Shown here: one piece after another, positions 9,442 to 17,113 of the stretch | Numbering within the stretch: the stretch's first letter is position 1 | Layout of the letters: each line of letters opens with the position of its first letter | Origin: Muricoccus nepalensis | Lineage (GTDB): Bacteria; Pseudomonadota; Alphaproteobacteria; Acetobacterales; Acetobacteraceae | Direction: 5' to 3' | DNA: 64,000 nt | Assembly (NCBI RefSeq): GCF_006438825.1 | Contig: NZ_RCZP01000001.1 | Coordinates: 1,056-65,055 of the forward strand | Position numbers and translations under genes: made by a program | The notes under the pieces: generated by a model | What the model was told of the DNA's origin: nothing | The model's database searches: none | Seen by the model: the letters and a program-made list of their open reading frames with translations, nothing else

Positions 9442-10020
9442 GCGGCTGACCACCCTCTCGATCTCGGCGCGCACCAGCCGCTCCATCAGGGCGGGCAGGT
9501 GCGTGTCCATCCAGTCCTTCAGGAGAGGGCGCAGCTCCTCCCGCACCACGTCCTCGATCGAGGGGCCGCCCCGGTGCACCGGGGAGGAGCGCTCGGCCGC
9601 GACGGTGCGGGCAAGCTGGCCGAGAATGGCGGCGGCGGCGGCAGCGGTCGCGGGCGCGACCAACCCCTCCGAGGAGTCATAGGCCGGGGCCGGCGGGGGC
9701 TCGGGCGGCGGGGCGAAGGCCACCGGCGGCGGGGCCGCGGGCGCGACCGGCACCGGGACGGGCATGGGCACCGGCGGCGGGGGCTCGGGCGGCGGCGGCT
9801 CGGGCGCGGCCACCAGCATCGCCTCCGTCAGCTCCAGCGGCTCCTCGGCGCGCGACTCCTCGGCCCGGGGCGGCTCGGCGACGGGCGGCGGGGGCTCGGG
9901 GGGGGCGTCGGGCGGCGGCGGGGCCGGAGCCGCCGCCTCCTCCTCGTTCAGGATCTTGCGGATGGAGGCGAGGATGTCCTCCATCGACGGGTCCTGACCG
10001 GGGACGGTGGCGGCGGACAT
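9430..10020 (-). CDS. popZ: Polar organizing protein PopZ (DUF2497 family)
   Basis: PopZ forms a polar network that anchors the ParB-bound chromosome origin and cell-cycle regulators in alphaproteobacteria. The 196-residue product has the three-part family layout. A short N-terminal helix (SMEDILASIRKILNEEE, about residues 12-28) binds partners. A very proline- and acid-rich linker covers about residues 30-115. A C-terminal oligomerisation region contains IEDVVREELRPLLKDWMDTH and ends in ALMERLVRAEIERVV. The linker has runs of PEPPPPEPPPPVP. The gene lies between tolC and valS. Confidence 0.92.
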   Translation of the reverse strand: MSAATVPGQDPSMEDILASIRKILNEEEAAAPAPPPPDAPPEPPPPVAEPPRAEESRAEEPLELTEAMLVAAPEPPPPEPPPPVPMPVPVPVAPAAPPPVAFAPPPEPPPAPAYDSSEGLVAPATAAAAAAILGQLARTVAAERSSPVHRGGPSIEDVVREELRPLLKDWMDTHLPALMERLVRAEIERVVSRSLG

Positions 10021-10059
10021 GCGGGGTTCCCTTGGGCTGCGGCTCGGGGGTCGAAGGGG

Positions 10060-11523
10060 CTACTGGCGGACCGGCTGCGGCGCGGCGTAGTCGCCGAGCC
10101 CCGCCCAGCGGTCGCGCACGGCGCGGTAGTAAGCCTCCTGGTCGTAGAGGGCGACGGGAAGCGCGAGGTCGCGCGCCGTCAGCCGCCCCACCGCCTGGGC
10201 CAGCGAGTGGCTGGCGGTGACGACGTTGGCCAGGGCCCGCACGAGCGAGACGCGGGCGTTGAGCAGCTCCTGCTCGGCGTTCAGCACGTCGAGCGTGGTG
10301 CGGCTGCCGACCACCGCCTCGCGCTGCACGCCGTCGAGGGCGATCTCGGCGGCGCGGATCTGGGCGCGCACGCTGTCCACCGTGGCCCGGGCGCTGCCGA
10401 GCGTCTCCCAGGCGGTCGAGGCCTGGGAGGCGGCGGCGCGGCGCTGGTCGTCGACCACCTGGCGAAGCCGCGTCGCGTCCTGGCGGGCCTGGCGCACGGC
10501 CGAGTACTCGGCGCCGCCCTGGTAGAGCGGCACCGTCAGCGTCGCCGTCACGCTCTCGCCGATGGCGCGGGTGCCGAGGGCGGTCTGGTTGTCGTTCCGG
10601 AAGGCCTGGGCCTGCAGGCTCGCCTGGGGGAGCAGCGTGCTGAGCTGGACGTCGATGAAGTCCCGCCCCGCCGCCTCGTCGAACAGCGCGGCCACGACGG
10701 CGGGGTTGTTCAGCGCGGCCACCTGCGCCGCGTCCTGGTTGCTCCGCGCGGCGGGGGTCAGGGGCTGGGGCGCGGTGAGGCGCGTCGGCGCCACGCCGAT
10801 GGTCCGGAGGAAGGTCGCGCGGGAGTTCTGGAGCTGCCCCTCGGAGTCGGCCCGGGCGGCGCGGGCGCCGGCGAGGCGCGACTCCGCCTGGGCCACGTCG
10901 GTGCGCGTGATCTCGCCCACCCGGAACCGCTCGTTCGTCGCGTCGAGCTGGCGCTGGAGCACCTGCGCGTTGTTCAGGTTGAGGCGGACCTCCTCCTGGA
11001 ACCGGATGACGTTGACGTAGGCGGTGACGGTGTCCGCCAGCACCTGCTGCTCGGTCGCCAGCAGCCGGGCGCGCTGGGCCAGCACCTGGTTCTCGGCGCG
11101 GCGGGTCGAGGCCTCGGTCCGGCCGCCGCGGTAGAGGGGCTGGGTGACCGTCGCGGCGACGCTGCCGATCGCGCGGTCCTGGTCGGTGGTCACGCCGATG
11201 CGCTGCCCGCCCGCGACGTTGGCGCGCGTGCGGGCGTTCGTCAGCGCGTAGCCCGCGCTGCCCGTGATGCTCACGCTCGGCCGCCAGCCAGCCAGCGCCT
11301 GGGGCACGTTCTCGTCGACCACGCGAAGCTGGGCGCGGGCGGTCGCGAGGGTGGGGTTGTTGGCGTAGGTCTGGGCCAGCGCCTCCTGCAGGGTCTGGGC
11401 GCCGGCGGGCGCCGAGAGCAGGCCGGCCGCCAGCAGGGCCGCGAGGCCCACGCGGGCCGCGGCGGCGCGGGACGGCAGGGCGGCGTGGCGCGAGGGGCTG
11501 CGCCCGGGGTGACGGCGGGTCAT
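10060..11523 (-). CDS. tolC: TolC family outer membrane efflux/secretion channel
   Basis: A 487-residue outer membrane factor. A signal peptide ends near residue 43 (LLAAGLLSAPAGAQ), then the typical mature start TLQEALAQTYANNPTLATARAQL. Two repeated OEP units follow, including PLYRGGRTEASTRRAENQV and PLYQGGAEYSAVRQARQDA, the pattern of strand-helix repeats that build the trimeric channel-tunnel. No RND or ABC partner genes lie beside it, so it probably serves several pumps or type I secretion systems. It sits between the PIMT-like gene and popZ on the same strand, with 164 bases upstream. Confidence 0.95.
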   Translation of the reverse strand: MTRRHPGRSPSRHAALPSRAAAARVGLAALLAAGLLSAPAGAQTLQEALAQTYANNPTLATARAQLRVVDENVPQALAGWRPSVSITGSAGYALTNARTRANVAGGQRIGVTTDQDRAIGSVAATVTQPLYRGGRTEASTRRAENQVLAQRARLLATEQQVLADTVTAYVNVIRFQEEVRLNLNNAQVLQRQLDATNERFRVGEITRTDVAQAESRLAGARAARADSEGQLQNSRATFLRTIGVAPTRLTAPQPLTPAARSNQDAAQVAALNNPAVVAALFDEAAGRDFIDVQLSTLLPQASLQAQAFRNDNQTALGTRAIGESVTATLTVPLYQGGAEYSAVRQARQDATRLRQVVDDQRRAAASQASTAWETLGSARATVDSVRAQIRAAEIALDGVQREAVVGSRTTLDVLNAEQELLNARVSLVRALANVVTASHSLAQAVGRLTARDLALPVALYDQEAYYRAVRDRWAGLGDYAAPQPVRQ

Positions 11524-11687
11524 CGGCTGCTATCCCTGATCGGCGGCGCCGCGCCCCGGGGGCGGTCGGCGATCCGGCTGGTCGTGAGTTCCGGCCATGC
11601 TAGCCTGCCCTTCCGCGTGGCGGCCAGGATGGACGTGCCGGCGTTTCCGGAAGGTTGACGGCGGGGCGCCGCCCGGGCGCCCCGCGC

Positions 11688-12350
11688 TCAGGCGAGGCTG
11701 AAGCCCGGGCGCGGCGCGAAGGCCGGGAGGGGGGTGCCCTGGACGTCGAAGGCCTGGGTCGCGCTGAAGGACCCGCCCACGCGGCGTCCGATGATGGCGG
11801 CGCCCACCTCCCCCGGCGGCTGCCGGATGGCGACGAGCCGCCCGCCCTCGGCGAGCTGCTCCACCAGGGCCGGCGGCACTGCGGGAACCGCGCCCTCCAC
11901 CAGGATGAGGTCGTAGGGCGCCCCGGCCGGGAAGCCGCCCGGCGCCAGCCCGGCCTCGCGGCGCAGCGCGCCGGGCGCGAGCCCGGAGGCCGCGATCCCC
12001 GCGCCGCCCATGTCGGCCAGCACCGCGTCGTCCTCGAGGGCGATCACCGTCACGCCCATATGCGCCAGCAGCGCCGCGCCGTAGCCGGTGCCGGCCGAGA
12101 CGACGAGCACGCGCTCGCCCGGGCGGGGCGTCGCGATCTGGATCATCCGCGCGATCGTCATCGGCTGCAGCAGCACGCGGCCCCGGCCGAGCGCTAGGTC
12201 CTCGTCCGCGAGCGCCCGGGTGCGGAGCGCCGGCGGCACGAAGAGCTCCCGCGGGACCTCCTGCATCGCCAGCAGGATCCGCGGGTCCGTCACCCGGTTG
12301 GGCTTGACCTGCCCGTCCACCATGCGCCTGCGCGCCTCGGCGAAATCCAT
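11688..12350 (-). CDS. PIMT-like SAM-dependent methyltransferase
   Basis: The 220-residue protein has the protein-L-isoaspartate methyltransferase fold order: MVDGQVKPNRVTDPRILLAMQ at the N-terminus, then the SAM-binding motif VLVVSAGTGYGAALLAHMG. Automatic annotation would call it PCM/PIMT. However, the segment that in true PIMTs reads T-I-S-x-P-x-M and supplies the catalytic Ser/Thr reads VLLQPMTIARM here, so repair of isoaspartate is doubtful. Its position directly upstream of tolC recalls a methyltransferase-tolC pairing I know from other alphaproteobacteria. Confidence 0.85.
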   Translation of the reverse strand: MDFAEARRRMVDGQVKPNRVTDPRILLAMQEVPRELFVPPALRTRALADEDLALGRGRVLLQPMTIARMIQIATPRPGERVLVVSAGTGYGAALLAHMGVTVIALEDDAVLADMGGAGIAASGLAPGALRREAGLAPGGFPAGAPYDLILVEGAVPAVPPALVEQLAEGGRLVAIRQPPGEVGAAIIGRRVGGSFSATQAFDVQGTPLPAFAPRPGFSLA

Positions 12351-12513
12351 GCCGCCCGCGGCCCCTCTGTCGTTGAACCCGGCGGCTTATAGGCGCGGCG
12401 GGCGGCGGGTGGAAGGACGCGCGGCGGGCGCCGCGACGGGGGCGGCCTTCGCCAGGCCGCGGACAGCCGGGTTGACCCGCCGGCCGATGAGGGCGATATC
12501 GGCCGGGCGTGCC

Positions 12514-12587
12514 GGCCCGATGGCAGAATGGTGATGCAACGGACTGCAAATCCGTGAATGTGGGTTCGATTCCCGCTCGGGCCTCCA
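12514..12587 (+). tRNA. tRNA-Cys (GCA)
   Basis: Folds as a full cloverleaf. The acceptor stem pairs GGCCCGA (12514-12520) with TCGGGCC (12577-12583), followed by discriminator T and an encoded CCA (12585-12587). The anticodon stem ACGGA/TCCGT closes the loop CTGCAAA, giving anticodon GCA at 12546-12548. The T-loop GGTTCGATTCC is standard. Confidence 0.95.
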
Positions 12588-12663
12588 TCGCCTCCCCATC
12601 CCCCCTTGCGGAGATGTGGGAGGCGCGGTATCCGGCGCGCCTCGCAACCGATCGCGAGCCTGA

Positions 12664-12739
12664 TCCCCGATAGCTCAGCTGGTAGAGCACGCGACTGTTA
12701 ATCGCTAGGTCGTTGGTTCGAGTCCAACTCGGGGAGCCA
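12664..12739 (+). tRNA. tRNA-Asn (GTT)
   Basis: The acceptor stem pairs TCCCCGA (12664-12670) with TCGGGGA (12729-12735), then discriminator G and an encoded CCA (12737-12739). The D-arm TAGCTCAGCTGGTAGAGCA is normal. The anticodon loop CTGTTAA gives GTT (12697-12699), and the T-arm GTTGGTTCGAGTCCAAC is canonical. It lies 76 bases after tRNA-Cys and both are followed by one terminator, so they may be co-transcribed. Confidence 0.96.
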
Positions 12740-12746
12740 GTTAGGG

Positions 12747-12781
12747 AAGGGGGATGCGCCGCGCGGTGCGTCCCCCTTTTT
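12747..12781 (+). terminator. Rho-independent terminator after tRNA-Asn
   Basis: AAGGGGGA (12747-12754) pairs with TCCCCCTT (12771-12778). An inner GCGCC/GGTGC stem (one G-T pair) continues the hairpin, and TTTTT follows at once. It begins eight bases after the tRNA-Asn CCA end and precedes phnM. Confidence 0.85.
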
Positions 12782-12854
12782 CGTTCCAGCATTTTCGTTC
12801 CGGGCCGCCGACCCCGGGGCTTGCCCCTCGCCGCGGCTCGGGCAGAAGGGACGC

Positions 12855-13991
12855 ATGAGCGACGAAACGATCCTCACCAACGCGCGGCTCGTCCTCCCCG
12901 ATGGGGTGGCGGAGGGCACGCTGGTGCTGCGCGGCGGGCTCATCGCGGAGGTCGCCACCGGGCGAAGCGCGGCGCCGGGCGCGCTGGACCTGGGCGGCGA
13001 CCACCTCATCCCCGGCGTGGTGGACGTCCACACGGACAACCTCGAGCGCCAGGTCATGCCGCGGGCCCTGGCGCGCTGGCCCGCCGTCTCGGCCTTCCTC
13101 GCCCACGACTCGCAGGTGGCCGTCGCCGGCATCACGACGGTCCTCGACGCCCTCTGCCTCGGCGACCTCGGCTTCGACGAGAGCCGGATGCGGACTGCGC
13201 GCGACGGCGTGCGCGACCTCGGCGCGCTGACCGCGGCCGGCGCGCTCAAGGCTGAGCACCTGCTGCACCTCCGCTGCGAGCTGCCCGCGACCGACATGCT
13301 CCCGATGCTCGAAGACTACCACGAGCACCCGCTTCTCCGGATGGTGAGCCTGATGGACCACACCCCCGGCGTCGGCCAGTACCTCGACCCCGACCGCTAC
13401 CGCGCCCTCCGCGTCCGGGGCGGCGCGAGGCCGGAGGAGGTCGAGCGGCGCATGGTCGAGCTGACGGCCCAGCGCGCCGCCTGGTCCGAGCCCAACCGCC
13501 GCCGCCTCCTCGCCCTCTTCGAGGGCCGGGACGTGCCGCTCGCGACCCATGACGACTGGGACGCCGAGGTGGTCGCCCGCAACGCCGCCGACGGCATCGC
13601 CATCAGCGAGTTCCCGGTGAACCTCGCCGCCGCCCGCGCGGCGCGCGCCCAGGGCATGGCCATCATCGCCGGCGCCCCGAACCTCGTCCGCGGGGGCAGC
13701 CATTCCGGCAACGTCTCCGCCGCCGAGCTCGCGCGGGAGGGGCTGGTGGACATCGTCGCCTCCGACTACGTGCCCGCCGCCATGCTCGAGGCCGCCTGGA
13801 AGCTCGCCGAGGGCGGCATGCCCCTTCCGGCCGCGGTCGCGACCATCACGGCCAACCCCGCCCGCGCGCTCGGCCTCGCGGACCGCGGGCGGATCGAGCC
13901 GGGGCTGCGGGCCGACCTGGTCCGGCTGCGCGCGCTCGGCGGCACGCCCGTCGTCGGCGCCGTCTGGCGCGAGGGGGCGCGGATCGCGTGA
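12855..13991 (+). CDS. phnM: Ribose 1-methylphosphonate 5-triphosphate diphosphatase PhnM
   Basis: PhnM is an amidohydrolase-fold enzyme that releases diphosphate from alpha-D-ribose 1-methylphosphonate 5-triphosphate in the C-P lyase pathway. The 378-residue product carries the family metal site VVDVHTDNLERQ near residue 57, plus FLAHDSQVAVAGITTVLDA and the late ASDYVPAAMLEAAW segment. AGAAGGG just upstream of the ATG is a good ribosome site. Its stop overlaps the GTG start of the DUF1045 gene (GTGA). No other C-P lyase genes (phnG-L, phnN) lie in the window, so the rest of the pathway must be elsewhere or missing. Confidence 0.94.
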   Translation: MSDETILTNARLVLPDGVAEGTLVLRGGLIAEVATGRSAAPGALDLGGDHLIPGVVDVHTDNLERQVMPRALARWPAVSAFLAHDSQVAVAGITTVLDALCLGDLGFDESRMRTARDGVRDLGALTAAGALKAEHLLHLRCELPATDMLPMLEDYHEHPLLRMVSLMDHTPGVGQYLDPDRYRALRVRGGARPEEVERRMVELTAQRAAWSEPNRRRLLALFEGRDVPLATHDDWDAEVVARNAADGIAISEFPVNLAAARAARAQGMAIIAGAPNLVRGGSHSGNVSAAELAREGLVDIVASDYVPAAMLEAAWKLAEGGMPLPAAVATITANPARALGLADRGRIEPGLRADLVRLRALGGTPVVGAVWREGARIA

Positions 13992-14680
13992 GGGGCGTCG
14001 AGGCCCTCGCCCGCGTCGCGCTCTACTGGGCGCCGGCGGTGGACGACCCGCTGCATCGCCTGGGCAGCGCCTGGCTCGGGAGGGACGCCGAGACCGGCGC
14101 GGCCCTCGCCCAGCCCGCCATCCCCGGGCTCGACCTGCCCGCGCTCACCGCCGATCCCCGCCGCTACGGGCTGCACGCAACCCTCAAGCCGCCCTTCCAC
14201 CTCACCGGCGGCTACGCGGCGATGCGGGCCGACGCGGAAGCCCTGGCCGCGGAGCTCGCCCCCTTCGACCTGCCGCCGCTCGAGGTCGCCTCGCTCGACG
14301 GCTTCCTCGCCCTGCGCGAGGCCGCCCCCTGCCCGGCCCTGCACGCCATGGCCGACGCCTGCGTGCGGCGGCTCGACGCCCATCGCCGCCCGCCCGACAT
14401 GGCCGAGATCATCCGCCGCCGCCCCGAGCGCCTCTCGCCGGCCGGGCGCGAGAACCTCCGCCTCTGGGGCTACCCGGGCGTTTTCGGCGAGTGGCGCTTC
14501 CACGTCACGCTGACCCACCGGCTGACCCCGGGCCAGGAGGCACTGGTGCGCCCGGTGGCGACCGACATGCTCGGGGAGGCCGCCTCGCGCCCGAGGCGGG
14601 TCGCGGAGCTGTGCCTCTTCACCCAGGCCGCGCCCGGCGAGCCCTTCCTGGTGGCCGAGAGGCTCCCACTGGGCGGCTGA
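13988..14680 (+). CDS. DUF1045 phosphonate-associated 2H phosphoesterase-like protein
   Basis: The 230-residue protein matches the DUF1045 group commonly found next to C-P lyase genes. Two H-x-T-x motifs, HATL (residues 63-66) and HVTL (172-175), about 109 residues apart, are the signature of 2H phosphoesterases, which act on cyclic phosphates. A role in removing a cyclic ribose phosphate made during C-P lyase turnover is plausible but inferred. The GTG start overlaps the phnM stop by four bases, supporting co-translation and deciding the start. Confidence 0.85.
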   Translation: MRGVEALARVALYWAPAVDDPLHRLGSAWLGRDAETGAALAQPAIPGLDLPALTADPRRYGLHATLKPPFHLTGGYAAMRADAEALAAELAPFDLPPLEVASLDGFLALREAAPCPALHAMADACVRRLDAHRRPPDMAEIIRRRPERLSPAGRENLRLWGYPGVFGEWRFHVTLTHRLTPGQEALVRPVATDMLGEAASRPRRVAELCLFTQAAPGEPFLVAERLPLGG

Positions 14681-14773
14681 GGCGCGCGGGGCCCTTCCCC
14701 CGGGGGCGGAAGGGCTACATGAGTGGCTGCAAGCGGGACCCCGCCGGGGCCCGGACAGGGAAGGAACCGCGCC

Positions 14774-15958
14774 ATGGATGGGATCGTTGCGAGTGCCGGG
14801 ACGGCCGCGGCCGAGGGCCACGGGGAGCTCCGCGAGGCCATCCGGGCGCTCTGCGCCGGGTTCCCCGCCGAGTACCACCGCAAGATCGACCACGAGCGCG
14901 GCTACCCCGAGGCCTTCGTGGACGCGCTCACCAAGGCCGGCTGGCTCGCGGCCCTCATCCCCGAGGAGTACGGCGGCTCCGGGCTGGGGCTGACCGAGGC
15001 CTCCATCATCATGGAGGAGATCAACCGCGCCGGCGGCAACTCGGGTGCCTGCCACGGGCAGATGTACAACATGGGCACCCTCCTCCGGCACGGCTCGGAG
15101 GAGCAGAAGCGCCGCTACCTGCCGCGGATCGCCTCCGGCGAGCTTCGCCTGCAGTCCATGGGCGTGACGGAGCCCACGACCGGCACGGACACGACGAAGA
15201 TCAAGACCACCGCCGTGCGCCGGGGCGACCGCTACGTCGTGAACGGGCAGAAGGTCTGGATCTCGCGCATCCAGCACTCCGAGCTGATGATCCTCCTCGC
15301 CCGCACCACGCCGCTGGCCGAGGTGAAGAGGAAGTCCGAGGGCATGTCGATCTTCCTCGTGGACCTGCGCGAGGCGATCGGCCACGGCATGACCGTGCGG
15401 CCCATCGACAACATGGTGAACCACGAGACGAACGAGATCTTCTTCGACAACCTCGAGATTCCCGCCGAGAACCTCATCGGCGAGGAGGGGCGCGGCTTCA
15501 AGTACATCCTCGACGGGCTGAACGCCGAGCGGACGCTGATCGCGGCCGAGTGCATCGGCGACGGCTACTGGTTCATCGACAAGGTCGTGCCCTACGTGAA
15601 GGAGCGCGTCGTCTTCGGGCGCCCCATCGGCCAGAACCAGGGCGTGCAGTTCCCGATCGCCGAATCCTACATCGAGATCGAGGCCGCGAACCTCATGCGC
15701 TTCGAGGCCTGCCGCCTGTTCGACGCGAACCAGCCCTGCGGCGCCCAGGCGAACATGGCGAAGTACCTCGCGGCCAAGGCCTCCTGGGAGGCGGCGAACG
15801 CCTGCCTGCAGTTCCACGGCGGCTTCGGCTTCGCCCACGAGTACGACGTCGAGCGCAAGTTCCGCGAGACGCGCCTCTACCAGGTGGCGCCGATCAGCAC
15901 GAACCTCATCCTCAGCTACGTCGCCGAGCACATCCTCGGCATGCCCCGCAGCTTCTGA
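14774..15958 (+). CDS. Acyl-CoA dehydrogenase family flavoprotein
   Basis: FAD-dependent enzyme of about 394 residues. The ACAD landmarks are IPEEYGGSGLGLTEASIIMEE, the flavin-contacting MGVTEPTTGTDTTKIKT, VNGQKVWIS and QFHGGFGFAHEYDVERKFRE. The end reads QVAPISTNLILSYVAEHILG rather than the common YEGTSEI segment, so its acyl substrate may be atypical. AAGGAA lies seven bases before the ATG at 14774, which I prefer to an upstream alternative start at 14723. It overlaps the following CoA-transferase gene by one base (TGATG), and the two probably process one CoA thioester. Confidence 0.9.
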   Translation: MDGIVASAGTAAAEGHGELREAIRALCAGFPAEYHRKIDHERGYPEAFVDALTKAGWLAALIPEEYGGSGLGLTEASIIMEEINRAGGNSGACHGQMYNMGTLLRHGSEEQKRRYLPRIASGELRLQSMGVTEPTTGTDTTKIKTTAVRRGDRYVVNGQKVWISRIQHSELMILLARTTPLAEVKRKSEGMSIFLVDLREAIGHGMTVRPIDNMVNHETNEIFFDNLEIPAENLIGEEGRGFKYILDGLNAERTLIAAECIGDGYWFIDKVVPYVKERVVFGRPIGQNQGVQFPIAESYIEIEAANLMRFEACRLFDANQPCGAQANMAKYLAAKASWEAANACLQFHGGFGFAHEYDVERKFRETRLYQVAPISTNLILSYVAEHILGMPRSF

Positions 15959-17088
15959 TGGCGGGCAGCAAGCCCCTCGCGGGGCTGCTCGTCGTCTCGA
16001 TGGAGCAGGCGGTGGCCGCCCCCTACTGCGCGGGGCGGCTGGCCGATGCCGGGGCGCGGGTGATCAAGATCGAGCGCGCGGAGGGCGACTTCGCCCGCGG
16101 CTACGACGCCGCGGCCGCGGGCCAGTCGAGCTACTTCGTCTGGCTGAACCGGGGCAAGGAGAGCCTCGTGCTCGACATCAAGAGGCCGGCGGACCTCGCC
16201 CTGCTGCGGCGGATGGTCGCGCGCGCGGACGTCTTCATCCAGAACCTCGCGCCCGGCGCGGCGGCGCGGGCGGGCTTCGGCAGCGAGGCGCTCCGGGCCG
16301 ACCATGATCGCCTGATCACGGTTGACATATCCGGTTATGGCGAGGCCGGCGACTACGCGGACATGAAGGCCTACGACCTGCTGGTGCAGGCCGAGAGCGG
16401 CCTCTGCGGGATCACCGGGCGCCCCGAGGGGCCGGGCCGCGTCGGCGTCTCGGTCTGCGACATCGCCTGCGGGATGAACGCCCACGCGGCCGTGTTGGAG
16501 GCGCTGATCGAGCGCGGCGTCACCGGCCGCGGCAAGGGCATCGCCGTCTCGCTCTTCGACGGCATGGCGGACTGGATGAACGTGCCGCTGCTCTACTTCG
16601 AGGGCACCGGGCGCGCCCCCGCCCGCGTCGGCCTCGCCCATCCCTCCATCTGCCCCTACGGCGCCTTCACGACCTCCGACGGCGCGCCGGTGCTCATCTC
16701 CGTCCAGAACGAGCGGGAATGGGCGGGCTTCTGCGCGGGCTTCCTCGGCGAACCGGACCTGCCGTCGCGGGAGGGCTTCCGCAGCAACGTCGAGCGCGTG
16801 GCGAACCGGCCGATGGTGGACGCCCACATCGCCGCGGCCTTCGCGGGCATGACGCGCGAGGCGGCGGCGGCGCGGCTGCGGGCGGCGCGCACGGCCTTCG
16901 GCGTCGTCAACGACCTCGCCGCCTTCGCCGCACACCCGGCGCTCCGCCGCGTGACGCTCGAGACGCCCGGCGGCCCCGTCGCCGCCGCGGCGCCGGCCGC
17001 GGTCTTCAGCGACGGCCCGCGCGACCTCGGCCGCGTGCCCTCGCTCGGCGAGCACACGGCGGCCATCCGGGCGGAGTTCGGGGGCTGA
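15958..17088 (+). CDS. CaiB/BaiF (family III) CoA-transferase
   Basis: Family III CoA-transferases move CoA between carboxylic acids through an aspartyl intermediate. The 376-residue product shows the fold landmarks GARVIKIERAEGDFARGYD, FVWLNRGKESLVLDIK, ISGYGEAGDYADMKAYDLLVQ and VGVSVCDIACGMNAHAAVLEAL. D168 lies where the catalytic Asp (169 in formyl-CoA transferase) is expected. It starts inside the stop of the acyl-CoA dehydrogenase gene (TGATG), implying coupled synthesis. The partner dehydrogenase suggests an organic acid is first activated by CoA transfer and then oxidised. Substrate unknown. Confidence 0.92.
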   Translation: MAGSKPLAGLLVVSMEQAVAAPYCAGRLADAGARVIKIERAEGDFARGYDAAAAGQSSYFVWLNRGKESLVLDIKRPADLALLRRMVARADVFIQNLAPGAAARAGFGSEALRADHDRLITVDISGYGEAGDYADMKAYDLLVQAESGLCGITGRPEGPGRVGVSVCDIACGMNAHAAVLEALIERGVTGRGKGIAVSLFDGMADWMNVPLLYFEGTGRAPARVGLAHPSICPYGAFTTSDGAPVLISVQNEREWAGFCAGFLGEPDLPSREGFRSNVERVANRPMVDAHIAAAFAGMTREAAAARLRAARTAFGVVNDLAAFAAHPALRRVTLETPGGPVAAAAPAAVFSDGPRDLGRVPSLGEHTAAIRAEFGG

Positions 17089-17113
17089 GCGCCCCCTCCC
17101 CCGGCCGTAGCGC

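Noticed and set aside
6785-9682. 965-residue open frame antisense to valS
   Set aside because: Shadow of valS; composition is dominated by Arg, Val, His and Glu repeats and no domain is visible.
9499-11658. 719-residue open frame antisense to popZ and tolC
   Set aside because: Very glycine- and arginine-rich shadow with no ribosome site or recognisable fold.
12698-13297. Minus-strand frame running through the tRNA-Asn and terminator
   Set aside because: Covers a structural RNA and the antisense of phnM; no family similarity.
13766-15931. 721-residue minus-strand frame across DUF1045 and the acyl-CoA dehydrogenase
   Set aside because: Antisense shadow of two clear genes with strong family motifs.
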